DNA of 64,000 nucleotides, taken from the NCBI GenBank assembly GCA_902800395.1, contig CADCEC010000005.1, positions 105,108-169,107 of the forward strand. Reading direction: 5' to 3'. Positions 44,093 through 52,300 of the stretch are shown here, piece by piece (position 1 is the first letter of the stretch; each line of letters starts with the position of its first letter). Source of the DNA: an uncultured Bacteroidota bacterium (lineage in GTDB: Bacteria; Bacteroidota; Bacteroidia; Bacteroidales; P3). Below the pieces are notes generated by a model, which was not told the origin of the DNA, searched no databases, and saw only the letters and a program-made list of their open reading frames with translations. Position numbers and translations under genes: made by a program.

Positions 44093-45529
44093 TTAGAATT
44101 CGGCGGTCTTGGGGGTTCTCGGGAAGGGGATGACATCGCGGATGTTGGCCATGCCGGTGACGAAGAGCATCAGGCGCTCGAAGCCCAGGCCGAAGCCGGC
44201 ATGCGGGCAGCTGCCATAGCGGCGCGTGTCGAGGTACCACCACATGTCTTTCATTGGGATGTTGAGCTCGTTGATGCGGGTCATCAGTTTGTCGTAGTTC
44301 TCCTCGCGCACCGAGCCACCGATGATCTCGCCAATCTGCGGGAAGAGCACGTCGGTGCCCTGCACGGTGAGGCCCGAGAAACCCTGCTTCTTGCCAGCCT
44401 CGACTGGCTCGTCGTTCAGCTTCATGTAGAAGGCCTTAATCTCCTTCGGGTAGTCGATCATGATGACGGGTTTCTTGAAGTGCTGCTCCACGAGGTAGCG
44501 CTCGTGCTCCGAGGCCAGGTCGACGCCCCAGCTGACGGGGAACTCGAACTTGTGGCCCTTGGCGACGGCCTCTTCCAGTATCTTGATACCCTCGGTGTAG
44601 GGCAGGCGGACAAAGTCGGTGTCGATGACGCTCTTCAGGCGCTCGATGAGGCCGTTGTCGATCATCTTGTTGAGGAACTCAAGGTCGTCCATGCAGTGGT
44701 CGAGGGCCCAGCGGACGCAGTATTTGATGAACTCCTCTTCGAGGGCGGTGAGGTCGTCGAGCTGGTAGAAGGCCATCTCGGGCTCGATCATCCAGAACTC
44801 TGCCAGGTGGCGCGGAGTGTTGCTATTCTCGGCACGGAAGGTAGGGCCGAAGGTGTAAATCTTTCCTAATGAGGTGGCACCCAGCTCACCCTCGAGCTGG
44901 CCGCTGACGGTGAGGGCGGTGAACTTGCCGAAGAAGTCCTGCTCCCAGTCGATGGTGCCGTCCTCCTTGCGGGGCGGGTTCTCGGGGTCGAGGGTGCTCA
45001 CATGGAACATCTCGCCGGCACCCTCGCAGTCGCTGGCGGTGATGAGCGGCGTGTGGAAGTAGAAGAAGCCACGCTCGTGGAAGAAGGTGTGGATGGCCAT
45101 GGCCATGTTGTGGCGCAGGCGCATGACGGCGCCGAAGGTGTTGGTGCGCAGGCGTAGGTGGCCTATCTCGCGCAGGAACTCCATGCTGTGGCCCTTCTTC
45201 TGGAGGGGGTAGGTGTTGGGGTCGGCTTCGCCGTAGACGACGATACTTTCGGCCTGCACCTCGACGGCCTGGCCCGAGCCCTGGCTCTCGACGAGCTTGC
45301 CCTCCACGCCGATGCAGGCACCGGTGGTGATGCGCTTCAGCTCTTCTTCGAACTTGGCGGGGTCGGCGACGACCTGGATGTTATGGATAATCGAGCCGTC
45401 GTTCAAGGCCAGGAAGGCCACGTTCTTGTTGCCGCGCTTGGTGCGCACCCAGCCTTTGACACAAATCGATGTGCCGATGAGGGCCGACACATCCTCTTTC
45501 AAAAGATACTTAATCTCGTAACGTTTCAT
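44093..45529 (-). CDS. asnS: Asparaginyl-tRNA synthetase
   Basis: The 478-residue class II synthetase has an N-terminal OB-fold anticodon domain ([18 protein letters not shown]) and class II motifs 2 ([16 protein letters not shown]) and 3 (GFGLGFERL). [11 protein letters not shown] and the absence of the AspRS insertion domain support AsnRS. It leads the compact minus-strand operon. The leader holds 9-bp AATTCG units. Confidence 0.97.
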   Translation of the reverse strand: MKRYEIKYLLKEDVSALIGTSICVKGWVRTKRGNKNVAFLALNDGSIIHNIQVVADPAKFEEELKRITTGACIGVEGKLVESQGSGQAVEVQAESIVVYGEADPNTYPLQKKGHSMEFLREIGHLRLRTNTFGAVMRLRHNMAMAIHTFFHERGFFYFHTPLITASDCEGAGEMFHVSTLDPENPPRKEDGTIDWEQDFFGKFTALTVSGQLEGELGATSLGKIYTFGPTFRAENSNTPRHLAEFWMIEPEMAFYQLDDLTALEEEFIKYCVRWALDHCMDDLEFLNKMIDNGLIERLKSVIDTDFVRLPYTEGIKILEEAVAKGHKFEFPVSWGVDLASEHERYLVEQHFKKPVIMIDYPKEIKAFYMKLNDEPVEAGKKQGFSGLTVQGTDVLFPQIGEIIGGSVREENYDKLMTRINELNIPMKDMWWYLDTRRYGSCPHAGFGLGFERLMLFVTGMANIRDVIPFPRTPKTAEF

Positions 45530-45541
45530 TTATGATTGTTT

Positions 45542-45576
45542 TTTAATTCGTTCAATTCGATTAATTCGCCGATGAT
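45542..45576. repeat. Tandem array, 9-bp unit TTnAATTCG, with CCGATGAT tail
   Basis: Three copies are followed by CCGATGAT upstream of asnS. Related copies lie at 3907-3928 and 46743-46768. Confidence 0.75.
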
Positions 45577-45591
45577 AAAAAGTTTTCGCCG

Positions 45592-46677
45592 TTATTTCAC
45601 CTTGGAATACAGCAGTTGTTGCATCTCCACGTCGCTGGCGAACTTGAAGATTTTTTCCTCGTTCTTGCGACGGCAAATCATGAGGGTGTCCTCGTCGGCA
45701 GCCACGATGTAGCCGTCCAGTCCGTCGAGCACCACCGTCTTGTCGGCAGGCACGATGACCACGCAGTTGCGGGTGTCGTAGGTCACCGCCAGGCCGTTGA
45801 CGATGGCGTTGCCAGCCTTGTCGTGATGGAACACATCGTAGAGCGATTCCCACGTCTCCACGTCGCTCCATCCAAAGCGGGCGGCGAGCACATGCACGTT
45901 GGAGGCCTTCTCCATGATGCCGTGGTCCACCGAGATGGCTTCGCATTGCGAGTAGACCTGCTCCAGCGTGGCGTGGTTGGTGTTCAGCGTCAGGTTGAAG
46001 AAGGTGTCGGCGATGGCCGGCAGGAACTGACGGTAGGCCTGTTGCAGCACCGGCAGACGCCACACCAGCAGACCGGTGTTCCAGAAGAACTCGCCGCTGG
46101 CAATCATCTGACGCGCCATCGCCACCGGCGGCTTCTCGGTGAAGGTCACCACTTCATAGAGATTTTCGCAATCCGCCACAGGCTCCTTAAATTGTATGTA
46201 TCCGTAGCTGGTGTCGGGCTTCACGGGCTGTGCGCCGAGGGTGATGATCCAGTCGTTCTCCTGCACGCAGTCGATGGCCTGCTGCATGTTGCTCACGAAG
46301 CGGTCGAGGCCGAAGACGGCATGGTCGGCAGGCGACACGATGACGGTGGCTTCGGGGTCCATCTGTGCGATGACGGCGGCGGCATAGGCGATGCAGGGCG
46401 CCGTGTTCCTCCGCAGCGGCTCTCCCAATACCTGCCAGGGCAGCAGGTTGGGCACCTGCTCGCGCACACGGTCGGCATACTGCTCACCCGTCACCACGAT
46501 GATATGGTCGCGCGGGCAGAGCTTCTCCATGCGCTCGAAGGTGAGCTGCAGCATCGAGCGGCCCACACCCATGGTGTCGACAAACTGCTTCGGGCAGTCC
46601 ACACTGCTCACCGGCCAGAACCGGCTCCCGAGGCCCCCGGCCATGATGATTGTCCAGATATGTTCGTTGTTCTGCAA
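45592..46677 (-). CDS. manC: Mannose-1-phosphate guanylyltransferase
   Basis: The 361-residue nucleotidyltransferase has the GTP-binding MAGGLGSRFWPVSS, the PKQF motif, and RNTAPCIAYAA. It makes GDP-mannose from mannose 1-phosphate and GTP for glycan synthesis. It lacks the C-terminal isomerase domain of bifunctional ManC/AlgA. The only start upstream of the nucleotide-binding strand is TTG 46677. The 95-bp spacer to thyA contains AATTCG-type repeats in both orientations. Confidence 0.93.
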   Translation of the reverse strand: MQNNEHIWTIIMAGGLGSRFWPVSSVDCPKQFVDTMGVGRSMLQLTFERMEKLCPRDHIIVVTGEQYADRVREQVPNLLPWQVLGEPLRRNTAPCIAYAAAVIAQMDPEATVIVSPADHAVFGLDRFVSNMQQAIDCVQENDWIITLGAQPVKPDTSYGYIQFKEPVADCENLYEVVTFTEKPPVAMARQMIASGEFFWNTGLLVWRLPVLQQAYRQFLPAIADTFFNLTLNTNHATLEQVYSQCEAISVDHGIMEKASNVHVLAARFGWSDVETWESLYDVFHHDKAGNAIVNGLAVTYDTRNCVVIVPADKTVVLDGLDGYIVAADEDTLMICRRKNEEKIFKFASDVEMQQLLYSKVK

Positions 46678-46693
46678 ATTGTTTTTATTTTGT

Positions 46694-46768
46694 CGGCGAA
46701 TTTTGCTAATTTGGCGAATTCCTATATGGGTCTGATATTTCGCATAATTCGTTTAATTCGCCGATGAT
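46694..46768. repeat. Inverted GGCGAATT / AATTCGCC repeats between manC and thyA
   Basis: TCGGCGAATT at about 46694-46703 and a second GGCGAATT face two 9-bp AATTCG units and CCGATGAT at 46743-46768. Together they fill the spacer. Confidence 0.65.
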
Positions 46769-46771
46769 TAA

Positions 46772-47566
46772 TTAAACCGAGACTTCGCCGCGGATGTGCG
46801 GGTGCGGGTCGTAGCCTTCGAGGGTGAAGTCTTCGTACTCGAAGTCGAAGATGCTCTTCCGTTCGGGGTTGATGCGCATGGTGGGCAGCGGGCGCGGGTC
46901 GCGCGAGAGCTGCAGGCGCACCTGCTCCAGGTGGTTCTTGTAGATATGTGCGTCGCCGAAGGTGTGGACGAAGTCGCCCGGCTCCAGGCCGCAGACCTGC
47001 GCCATCATCATCGTCAGCAAAGCGTAGCTGGCGATATTGAACGGCACGCCGAGAAAGATGTCGGCCGAACGCTGGTAAAGCTGACAAGAAAGGCGTCCGT
47101 TATCAACATAAAATTGGAACAGGCAGTGACAGGGGGGGAGGGCCATCTCCTCGATTTCGGCGGGATTCCAGGCCGTCACCAGGAGGCGGCGGCTGAAGGG
47201 GTTCGTCTTTATCTGCTCCACCACGTTGGCAATCTGGTCTATCGTGCCGCCTTTGCCGTCGGGCCACGAACGCCACTGCGAGCCGTAGACGGGACCCAGG
47301 TCGCCGTTCTCGTCGGCCCACTCGTCCCAGATGCTCACCTTATGGTCGTGCAGGTATTGTATATTCGTCTCGCCGCGCAGGAACCACAGCAGCTCGTAGA
47401 TGATGCTCCGCAGGTGCAACTTCTTGGTGGTCAGCAGAGGGAATCCCTTCTGGAGGTCGAAGCGCATCTGATAGCCGAACACACCCACGGTGCCTGTACC
47501 CGTGCGGTCCAGACGCTCGGTGCCGTGGTCCAGCACATGTTGCAGTAGGTCTAGATATTGTTTCAT
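46772..47566 (-). CDS. thyA: Thymidylate synthase
   Basis: The 264-residue enzyme methylates dUMP to dTMP with methylenetetrahydrofolate. The catalytic cysteine lies in [11 protein letters not shown], and [20 protein letters not shown] and the [11 protein letters not shown] block are present. The length equals E. coli ThyA. No folA follows. Confidence 0.97.
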   Translation of the reverse strand: MKQYLDLLQHVLDHGTERLDRTGTGTVGVFGYQMRFDLQKGFPLLTTKKLHLRSIIYELLWFLRGETNIQYLHDHKVSIWDEWADENGDLGPVYGSQWRSWPDGKGGTIDQIANVVEQIKTNPFSRRLLVTAWNPAEIEEMALPPCHCLFQFYVDNGRLSCQLYQRSADIFLGVPFNIASYALLTMMMAQVCGLEPGDFVHTFGDAHIYKNHLEQVRLQLSRDPRPLPTMRINPERKSIFDFEYEDFTLEGYDPHPHIRGEVSV

Positions 47567-47644
47567 AATGTATCTTGCTTTAACGCTGTTTTATTTATTT
47601 TGTTGTACAATAATAAAAAAATATATCCCAAGTAGCCCTTTTGC

Positions 47645-47721
47645 TCATTTGTTGTTCGTCTGTTGTTCGTTTGTTGTTCGTTTGTTGTTCGTTTTTTAAT
47701 CGAACAACAAACGAACAACAA
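47645..47721. repeat. 11-bp unit array forming a 21-bp perfect hairpin
   Basis: About four copies of TTGTTCGTTTG lead into a perfect stem, arms 47671-47691 and 47701-47721, with loop TTTTTTAAT. It lies in the divergent thyA/Na-Pi interval (47567-47865), which holds no gene. Confidence 0.85.
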
Positions 47722-47804
47722 TTGAATGTCAATTGTATAAAGGATTAAGTTGACGGGAGGAAAAATGTAACAAAAACTTAACAATTTCGTCGGGGGATTC
47801 TTCG

Positions 47805-47812
47805 TACTTTTG
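47805..47812 (+). promoter_or_regulatory. Promoter -7 element of the Na/Pi cotransporter gene
   Basis: TACTTTTG matches TAnnTTTG. The 47825-47852 AAATTAG array would lie in the leader. Confidence 0.65.
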
Positions 47813-47824
47813 CAGCAGGTTTCA

Positions 47825-47852
47825 AAATTAGAAATTAGAAATTAGAAATTAG
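47825..47852. repeat. Tandem array, 7-bp unit AAATTAG, in the Na/Pi leader
   Basis: Four exact copies end 13 bp before ATG 47866, so they lie in the presumed ribosome-binding region. Confidence 0.85.
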
Positions 47853-47865
47853 AAATCAATATATT

Positions 47866-49569
47866 ATGGAAATTGTACTGGTATGTTTGAAGTTGGCGGG
47901 AGCCCTGGCGGTGTTCCTTTTCGCCATGAAACTCATGAGTGAGGGTCTGCAGAAGTACGCGGGCTCGAAGCTGCGCCACATCCTGACCAAGATCACTGGT
48001 AAGCCGCTCAGCGGCATCCTCGCCGGCACAGGCGTGACGGCCATCATCCAGAGCTCGACGGCCACCACCGTGATGACCGTGGGCTTCGCCGGAGCGGGTC
48101 TGTTGACCCTCGGTGGCGCCATCGCCGTGGTGATGGGCGCCAACATCGGCACCACCGTGACGGCCTGGATCATCACCCTCTTCGGCCTCGGCGGCGGCGA
48201 CAGCGCCGACAAGGTGCCTCTGATGCCGATGATTATCGCCGCCATCAGCCTCTTCTTCATCTTCAGCAAGAAGAATAAGATGCAGTACCTCGGCCAGACC
48301 ATCGTGGGCCTGGCGCTGCTCATCCTCGGCCTCGGCCTCATGGGCGACTCCGTGCCGCCGCTGGACGAGAACGTGGCCCACAGCATCGCCTCCCTGGGAC
48401 AGTGGGGCTACTGGTCCGTGCTGCTCTTCATCGTCGTGGGCGCCATCCTCTGCATCATCCTCCAGACCTCGTCGGCCATGACGGCAGTCATCCTGCTGAT
48501 GGCCAGCCAGGGATGGATAGACTTCCCCACGTCGATGGCACTGGTCATCGGCCAGAACCTCGGCACCACGCTGACGGCACAGGTGGTGGCCATGACCACC
48601 GGCACCACCGGCAAGCGTACCGCCCGCGCACACCTCGTCTTCAACGTCGCCGGTGCCATCATCTTCCTCATCCCCTTCTACCCCATCTGCAACGGCGTCA
48701 TGGCCATCAGCGAGAAGCTCGACGTGCTGCTCCCCAACATACCGCTCATCCCACTGGCTATCACGGTGTTCCATACCCTCTTCAATGTCGTCACCACCGT
48801 CATCCTGGCCTTCTTCATCCCGCAGATTGTCAAGATCGTCACCTGGATGGTGCCCGACAAGAAGGAGGAGGGCGAGGAGGAGTTCCGCCTCACCTACCTC
48901 ACGCCCAACCTGCTCTCCACCGCCGAGCTTAACATCCAGAGCGCCAAGAGCGAAATCGAAGAATTCAGCAAGCGTGTGCTCCGCATGTATACCTTCCTGC
49001 CGGGCCTGCGCACCGCCAAGGAGGACGAGGAGTTCGACGCCATCATGGCACGCATCGCCAAGTACGAGGAGATCACCGACCGCATGGAGATGGAGATCTC
49101 GAAGTTCCTCACCAAGGTGGGGTCGGGCGACATCTCGGAGCACGGCTCCGAGCGCATCAGCACCATGCTGCGCATCATCGACAACCTCGAGTCCATCGGC
49201 GACACCATCTACCAGATCGCCATGACGCGCCAGAGCAAGCGCGAGGACGCCGTCCACTTCGACGCCGGCCTCAACGCCAACCTCGAGGAGATGCGTTCGC
49301 TAGTGCAGAAAGCCCTCGACGTGATGGACAGCAACCTCCACGACTACGACCATGTGGACCTCGACGCCGCCTATGCCGCCGAGCACGCCATCAACGCCTG
49401 CCGCGACCGTCTGCGCAAGCAGCACCTCGACGCCCTCAAGCTCGGCGTCTACGACTACGCCATCGGCAACGCCTACTCCTCCCTCTACGCCCTCTACGAG
49501 AAGCTCGGCGACTACGTGATTAACGTCAGCGAGGCTATCGACGGCAGCCGCAAACATAGCGAAGATTGA
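47866..49569 (+). CDS. Na/Pi cotransporter family protein with C-terminal PhoU-like domain
   Basis: The 567-residue protein contains the two inverted Na_Pi_cotrans repeats with the signatures QSSTATTVM and QTSSAMTAV, about eight membrane helices to residue 325, and a cytoplasmic helical PhoU-like domain (about 360-560, with TPNLLSTAELNIQSAKSEI and NLESIGDTIYQ). It would import phosphate with sodium. It is strongly GC-rich. Right after its stop starts an 11-bp repeat array. Confidence 0.93.
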   Translation: MEIVLVCLKLAGALAVFLFAMKLMSEGLQKYAGSKLRHILTKITGKPLSGILAGTGVTAIIQSSTATTVMTVGFAGAGLLTLGGAIAVVMGANIGTTVTAWIITLFGLGGGDSADKVPLMPMIIAAISLFFIFSKKNKMQYLGQTIVGLALLILGLGLMGDSVPPLDENVAHSIASLGQWGYWSVLLFIVVGAILCIILQTSSAMTAVILLMASQGWIDFPTSMALVIGQNLGTTLTAQVVAMTTGTTGKRTARAHLVFNVAGAIIFLIPFYPICNGVMAISEKLDVLLPNIPLIPLAITVFHTLFNVVTTVILAFFIPQIVKIVTWMVPDKKEEGEEEFRLTYLTPNLLSTAELNIQSAKSEIEEFSKRVLRMYTFLPGLRTAKEDEEFDAIMARIAKYEEITDRMEMEISKFLTKVGSGDISEHGSERISTMLRIIDNLESIGDTIYQIAMTRQSKREDAVHFDAGLNANLEEMRSLVQKALDVMDSNLHDYDHVDLDAAYAAEHAINACRDRLRKQHLDALKLGVYDYAIGNAYSSLYALYEKLGDYVINVSEAIDGSRKHSED

Positions 49570-49570
49570 A

Positions 49571-49625
49571 GGGGAGATAATGGGGAGATAATGGGGAGAT
49601 AAAGAGGAGATAAAGAGGAGATAAA
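49571..49625. repeat. Left array of the four-helix-bundle cassette, 11-bp unit GGGGAGATAAT
   Basis: Five copies begin 2 bp after the Na/Pi stop. The reverse-complement array lies at 50092-50134. Confidence 0.92.
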
Positions 49626-49670
49626 GGGATGATACAATAACTGACAACAATTATAGTGGCGAATCAGCAA

Positions 49671-50054
49671 ATGGAAAAGATGACACGAACATACGAAGAT
49701 TTACTGGCATGGCAGAAAGCGCATCAATTTGTCGTGTTGGCATATAGTACTATAGCGACGTTTCCCTCCTATGAACAATTTGGGTTGTGCTCACAATTTA
49801 GACGTGCTGCCGTTTCCATACCTGCCAATATCGCCGAAGGCTACAAGAAACTTGGTAAAGCAGATAAGCTACGATTCTTTAATATTGCACAAGGCAGTTT
49901 GGAGGAATGCCGTTATTACTGTTTGCTTGCTAAAGACTTAGGTTATATTGATGAGGGAAAATTTACTAATATTGTAGAATCAATCCAAAACACCAGTTAT
50001 TTCCTAAACTCTTATATCAAAGGCGTTGTGAACAAGAACGGTATTAAAGATTAA
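49671..50054 (+). CDS. Four-helix-bundle protein (S23/IVP-like)
   Basis: From ATG 49671 the protein is 127 residues (an alternative ATG lies at 49680). MEKMTRTYEDLLAWQKAHQF, the SQFRRAAVSIPANIAEGYKK block and GSLEECRYYCLLAKDLGYI define the four-helix-bundle family related to proteins encoded in 23S rRNA intervening sequences and to the Avd accessory proteins of diversity-generating retroelements. Members are thought to bind nucleic acid; the role of stand-alone copies is unknown. No reverse transcriptase is nearby. Its codon use is AT-rich, unlike both neighbours, a sign of transfer. Confidence 0.9.
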   Translation: MEKMTRTYEDLLAWQKAHQFVVLAYSTIATFPSYEQFGLCSQFRRAAVSIPANIAEGYKKLGKADKLRFFNIAQGSLEECRYYCLLAKDLGYIDEGKFTNIVESIQNTSYFLNSYIKGVVNKNGIKD

Positions 50055-50091
50055 GAAAATAGAAACAATAGCGACAAACCACATTCGTCCC

Positions 50092-50134
50092 ATTATCTCC
50101 CCGTATCTCCCCTTTATCTCCCCGTATCTTCCCC
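50092..50134. repeat. Right array of the four-helix-bundle cassette, inverted copies
   Basis: Four units of the TTATCTCCCC type (11, 10, 11 and 11 bp) are in reverse orientation to 49571-49625 and end 17 bp before the kinase ATG. Confidence 0.92.
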
Positions 50135-50151
50135 CAAAAAAGAAGAAAATA

Positions 50152-51018
50152 ATGAAACAAATCCTCTTAATCAACGACGTCGTGGGGTATAGCCATGTGG
50201 GCATGGTGGCCATGCTGCCTATCCTCACGCAGATGGGCCACACCACCTATAACCTCCCCACGGCCCTGGTCTCCAACACCCTCGACTACGGCCATTTCAA
50301 CGTCCTCGAGACAACCGACTATATGCGGGGCACCATCCCCGTGTGGCGCCAGCTGGGCTTCCGCTTCGACGCCGTCTGCACAGGTCTGATGTTCAGCGAG
50401 GAGCAGGCCACGCTGGTCTCCTCCTACTGCCGTCAGCTGCAGCGCGAAGGCACCACGGTATTCGTCGACCCCATCATGGGCGACGGCGGCCGCCTTTACA
50501 ACGGCATCAGCGACACGCAGGTGCAGCTGATGAAGGAGATGGTGGGCGTCGCCGACCTCACCTTCCCCAACTACACCGAGGCCTGCTACCTCACCGGCAC
50601 GCCCTACCGCCCCGAGGGGCTCTCGTGGGACGAGGCCTGCGACATGGTCGACGGCCTCCTGGCCCTGGGCGCCAAAGCCGCCGTCGTCACCAGCGCCTGC
50701 CTGAAGGATGAGGCCTCCCCCTCACAGGTGCGCCACTGCGTCATCGGACGCCGCAGCGACTGGCCCCTGGAGGGCTTCCGCCAGCGCGGCAAGGAAGGGC
50801 CTTATTTCTGTATCGACTACGACGAGATCCCCGTGGCCTTCCACGGCACGGGCGACATCTTCTCCGCCGTGCTCATCGGCCACCTGATGAATGGCGAGAC
50901 CCTGCGCGACAGCACCGCCACGGCCATGCAGGTCGTCAGCAGCCTCATCGAGCGCAACCAGGCGCTGCCCGACAAATGCCGCGGCATCCCCATCGAGCAA
51001 TGCCTGGATCTGCTGTAG
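50152..51018 (+). CDS. Pyridoxal/pyridoxamine kinase
   Basis: The 288-residue ribokinase-fold protein has QILLINDVVGYSHVG at the N-terminus, DPIMGDGGRLYNG, and the catalytic FHGTGDIFSAVL (GTGD anion hole). It phosphorylates B6 vitamers to make pyridoxal phosphate by salvage; whether it is PdxK or PdxY type cannot be decided. The cassette's right array lies in its immediate 5' region and may affect its expression. Confidence 0.88.
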   Translation: MKQILLINDVVGYSHVGMVAMLPILTQMGHTTYNLPTALVSNTLDYGHFNVLETTDYMRGTIPVWRQLGFRFDAVCTGLMFSEEQATLVSSYCRQLQREGTTVFVDPIMGDGGRLYNGISDTQVQLMKEMVGVADLTFPNYTEACYLTGTPYRPEGLSWDEACDMVDGLLALGAKAAVVTSACLKDEASPSQVRHCVIGRRSDWPLEGFRQRGKEGPYFCIDYDEIPVAFHGTGDIFSAVLIGHLMNGETLRDSTATAMQVVSSLIERNQALPDKCRGIPIEQCLDLL

Positions 51019-51053
51019 TTCCTATTTCATGCACATCTATCGCAAAAGGAATC

Positions 51054-52133
51054 ATGACAACAACCACATACCTAATCCTATTCTCTGCCAATCTGGCATT
51101 TATCGTCACCCACCTCTACAGCTGGCTGCTCAAATGGTTCTATCGCCCCGAGGCTTACCGCGAACATTTCCACGAGCTCTTCCCCGCCCAGCGCTCGGTG
51201 GGCGTCATCTACCTGCTGCAGATCTTCGAGCTGCCTTACCTGCTGCAGATTGGCGACTGCGACGCCCTGCTCTACGTCAACGCCTTCTCGCTGCTCTTCT
51301 TCTCCATCCAGATGCTCATCATGTGCGAGGACTACTTCTTCCCGGGCCAGCGAAAACGTTACCGCGACCTATGGCTCTTCCTGCCGGCCGTCGTCGTCCT
51401 GCTGCCGCTGTTCCTGCAAGCCGTCAACATCATAGCCATGCCCGACGGCTGGCGCCTGTGGATGGTGGGAGCCGTGAGCCTCCTCTTCCTGCTCTACTTC
51501 CTCCAGTCGGTCCGCATGGCCCTGCGCATCCGCCGTGCCGTGCAGCGCGCCAACGAGGAGCGCTACGCCGACAGCGACGACTTCCCCGTAGCCTTCGCCA
51601 ACATCATCCGCTGGGTGCCCACGCTCATCCTCATCCTTCTGGCCATCAACTTCTATGCCGATAACCCGTGGGTGAAGTTCGGGCGCGACATACTCTTCAT
51701 CTTTGCTAGCGTCTGGTTCTGCGTCCTCACCCTCAATCCATGGCGCAAGGTGTCCGAGACGACGGACCTCTCTGACCCGTCCGACGAGAAGGCCCATCCA
51801 TCCGACGCCCGCTTCGACGACCTCGTGCGCCGCCTAGAACTCCTCCTCTCCGACGAGCAGATCTTCACCGAGCCGCATATCACCAGCGACCTCTTCATCT
51901 CGCGGCTGGGCACCAACAGCAAATACCTCGCCGAAGCCATCCACCGTAGTGGCTATCAGTCGTTCTACGACATGATCTCCCAGCACCGTGTGCGCCACGC
52001 CATCAGTCTCATCCACCAGCACCCCGACAGGCTCCTCGCCGATATCTCCGACCAGTGCGGCTTCTCCTCCCAGGCCTCCATGGCCAAAGCTTTCAAGTCC
52101 CAGGGCAAAGGTACCCCCAGCAGCTACAGGTAG
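51054..52133 (+). CDS. Membrane-tethered AraC-family transcriptional regulator
   Basis: From ATG 51054 the protein is 359 residues. The first about 230 hold six hydrophobic helices (YLILFSANLAFIVTHLY, LWLFLPAVVVLLPLFL and others), and residues about 265-359 are an AraC-type double helix-turn-helix (SDLFISRLGTNSKYLAEAI, LADISDQCGFSSQASMAKAF). Such proteins sense envelope or small-molecule signals at the membrane. A Ser/Asp-rich linker (TDLSDPSDEKAHPSD) from repetitive DNA joins the parts. The next gene encodes a giant surface adhesin, a possible target. ATG 50976 would overlap the kinase gene and is unlikely. Confidence 0.85.
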   Translation: MTTTTYLILFSANLAFIVTHLYSWLLKWFYRPEAYREHFHELFPAQRSVGVIYLLQIFELPYLLQIGDCDALLYVNAFSLLFFSIQMLIMCEDYFFPGQRKRYRDLWLFLPAVVVLLPLFLQAVNIIAMPDGWRLWMVGAVSLLFLLYFLQSVRMALRIRRAVQRANEERYADSDDFPVAFANIIRWVPTLILILLAINFYADNPWVKFGRDILFIFASVWFCVLTLNPWRKVSETTDLSDPSDEKAHPSDARFDDLVRRLELLLSDEQIFTEPHITSDLFISRLGTNSKYLAEAIHRSGYQSFYDMISQHRVRHAISLIHQHPDRLLADISDQCGFSSQASMAKAFKSQGKGTPSSYR

Positions 52134-52146
52134 CGATATATTTGAA

Positions 52147-52194
52147 TTGAAAGTTGAAAGTTGAAAGTAGAAATTTCCACTTTCCGCTTTCCAC
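52147..52194. repeat. Abutting inverted 7-bp arrays (TTGAAAG / TTTCCAC)
   Basis: Three to four TTGAAAG-type units (52147-52173) are followed directly by three TTTCC(A/G)C units (52174-52194) in reverse orientation, like the cassette arrangement without an internal gene. Confidence 0.8.
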
Positions 52195-52247
52195 TTTTCT
52201 TTGGCGGAAATTTCCACTAGAGGAAAGAGGAATATGAAAAAAAATAC

Positions 52248-52255
52248 TATCTTTG
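52248..52255 (+). promoter_or_regulatory. Promoter -7 element of the giant adhesin gene
   Basis: TATCTTTG matches TAnnTTTG and gives a leader of about 40 nt to ATG 52301. Confidence 0.65.
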
Positions 52256-52300
52256 CAATCGTTTTTTTTTAAAGGTGAAATAAAATAAAATATTCATACA

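Larger units (their letters stand above)
49571..50135. mobile_element. Putative four-helix-bundle gene cassette with inverted terminal arrays
   Basis: The 565-bp unit consists of five 11-bp direct repeats, one AT-richer gene, and four repeats in reverse orientation. It sits between a Na/Pi transporter and a kinase gene, both GC-rich, with no transposase. The layout resembles 23S rRNA intervening sequences, where an S23-type gene is enclosed by complementary ends, but here it lies between protein genes. Mobility is an inference. Confidence 0.5.

Noticed and set aside
47563-47784. A 73-codon minus-strand frame upstream of thyA
   Set aside because: Its sequence is mostly translated 11-bp repeats (NEQQTNNRRTTNEQ) and it overlaps the thyA start; better explained as the repeat hairpin.
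49571-50135. CRISPR array or diversity-generating retroelement
   Set aside because: Units are 10-11 bp without spacers and there are no cas genes; the four-helix-bundle protein resembles Avd, but no reverse transcriptase or template/variable repeat pair is in the window.
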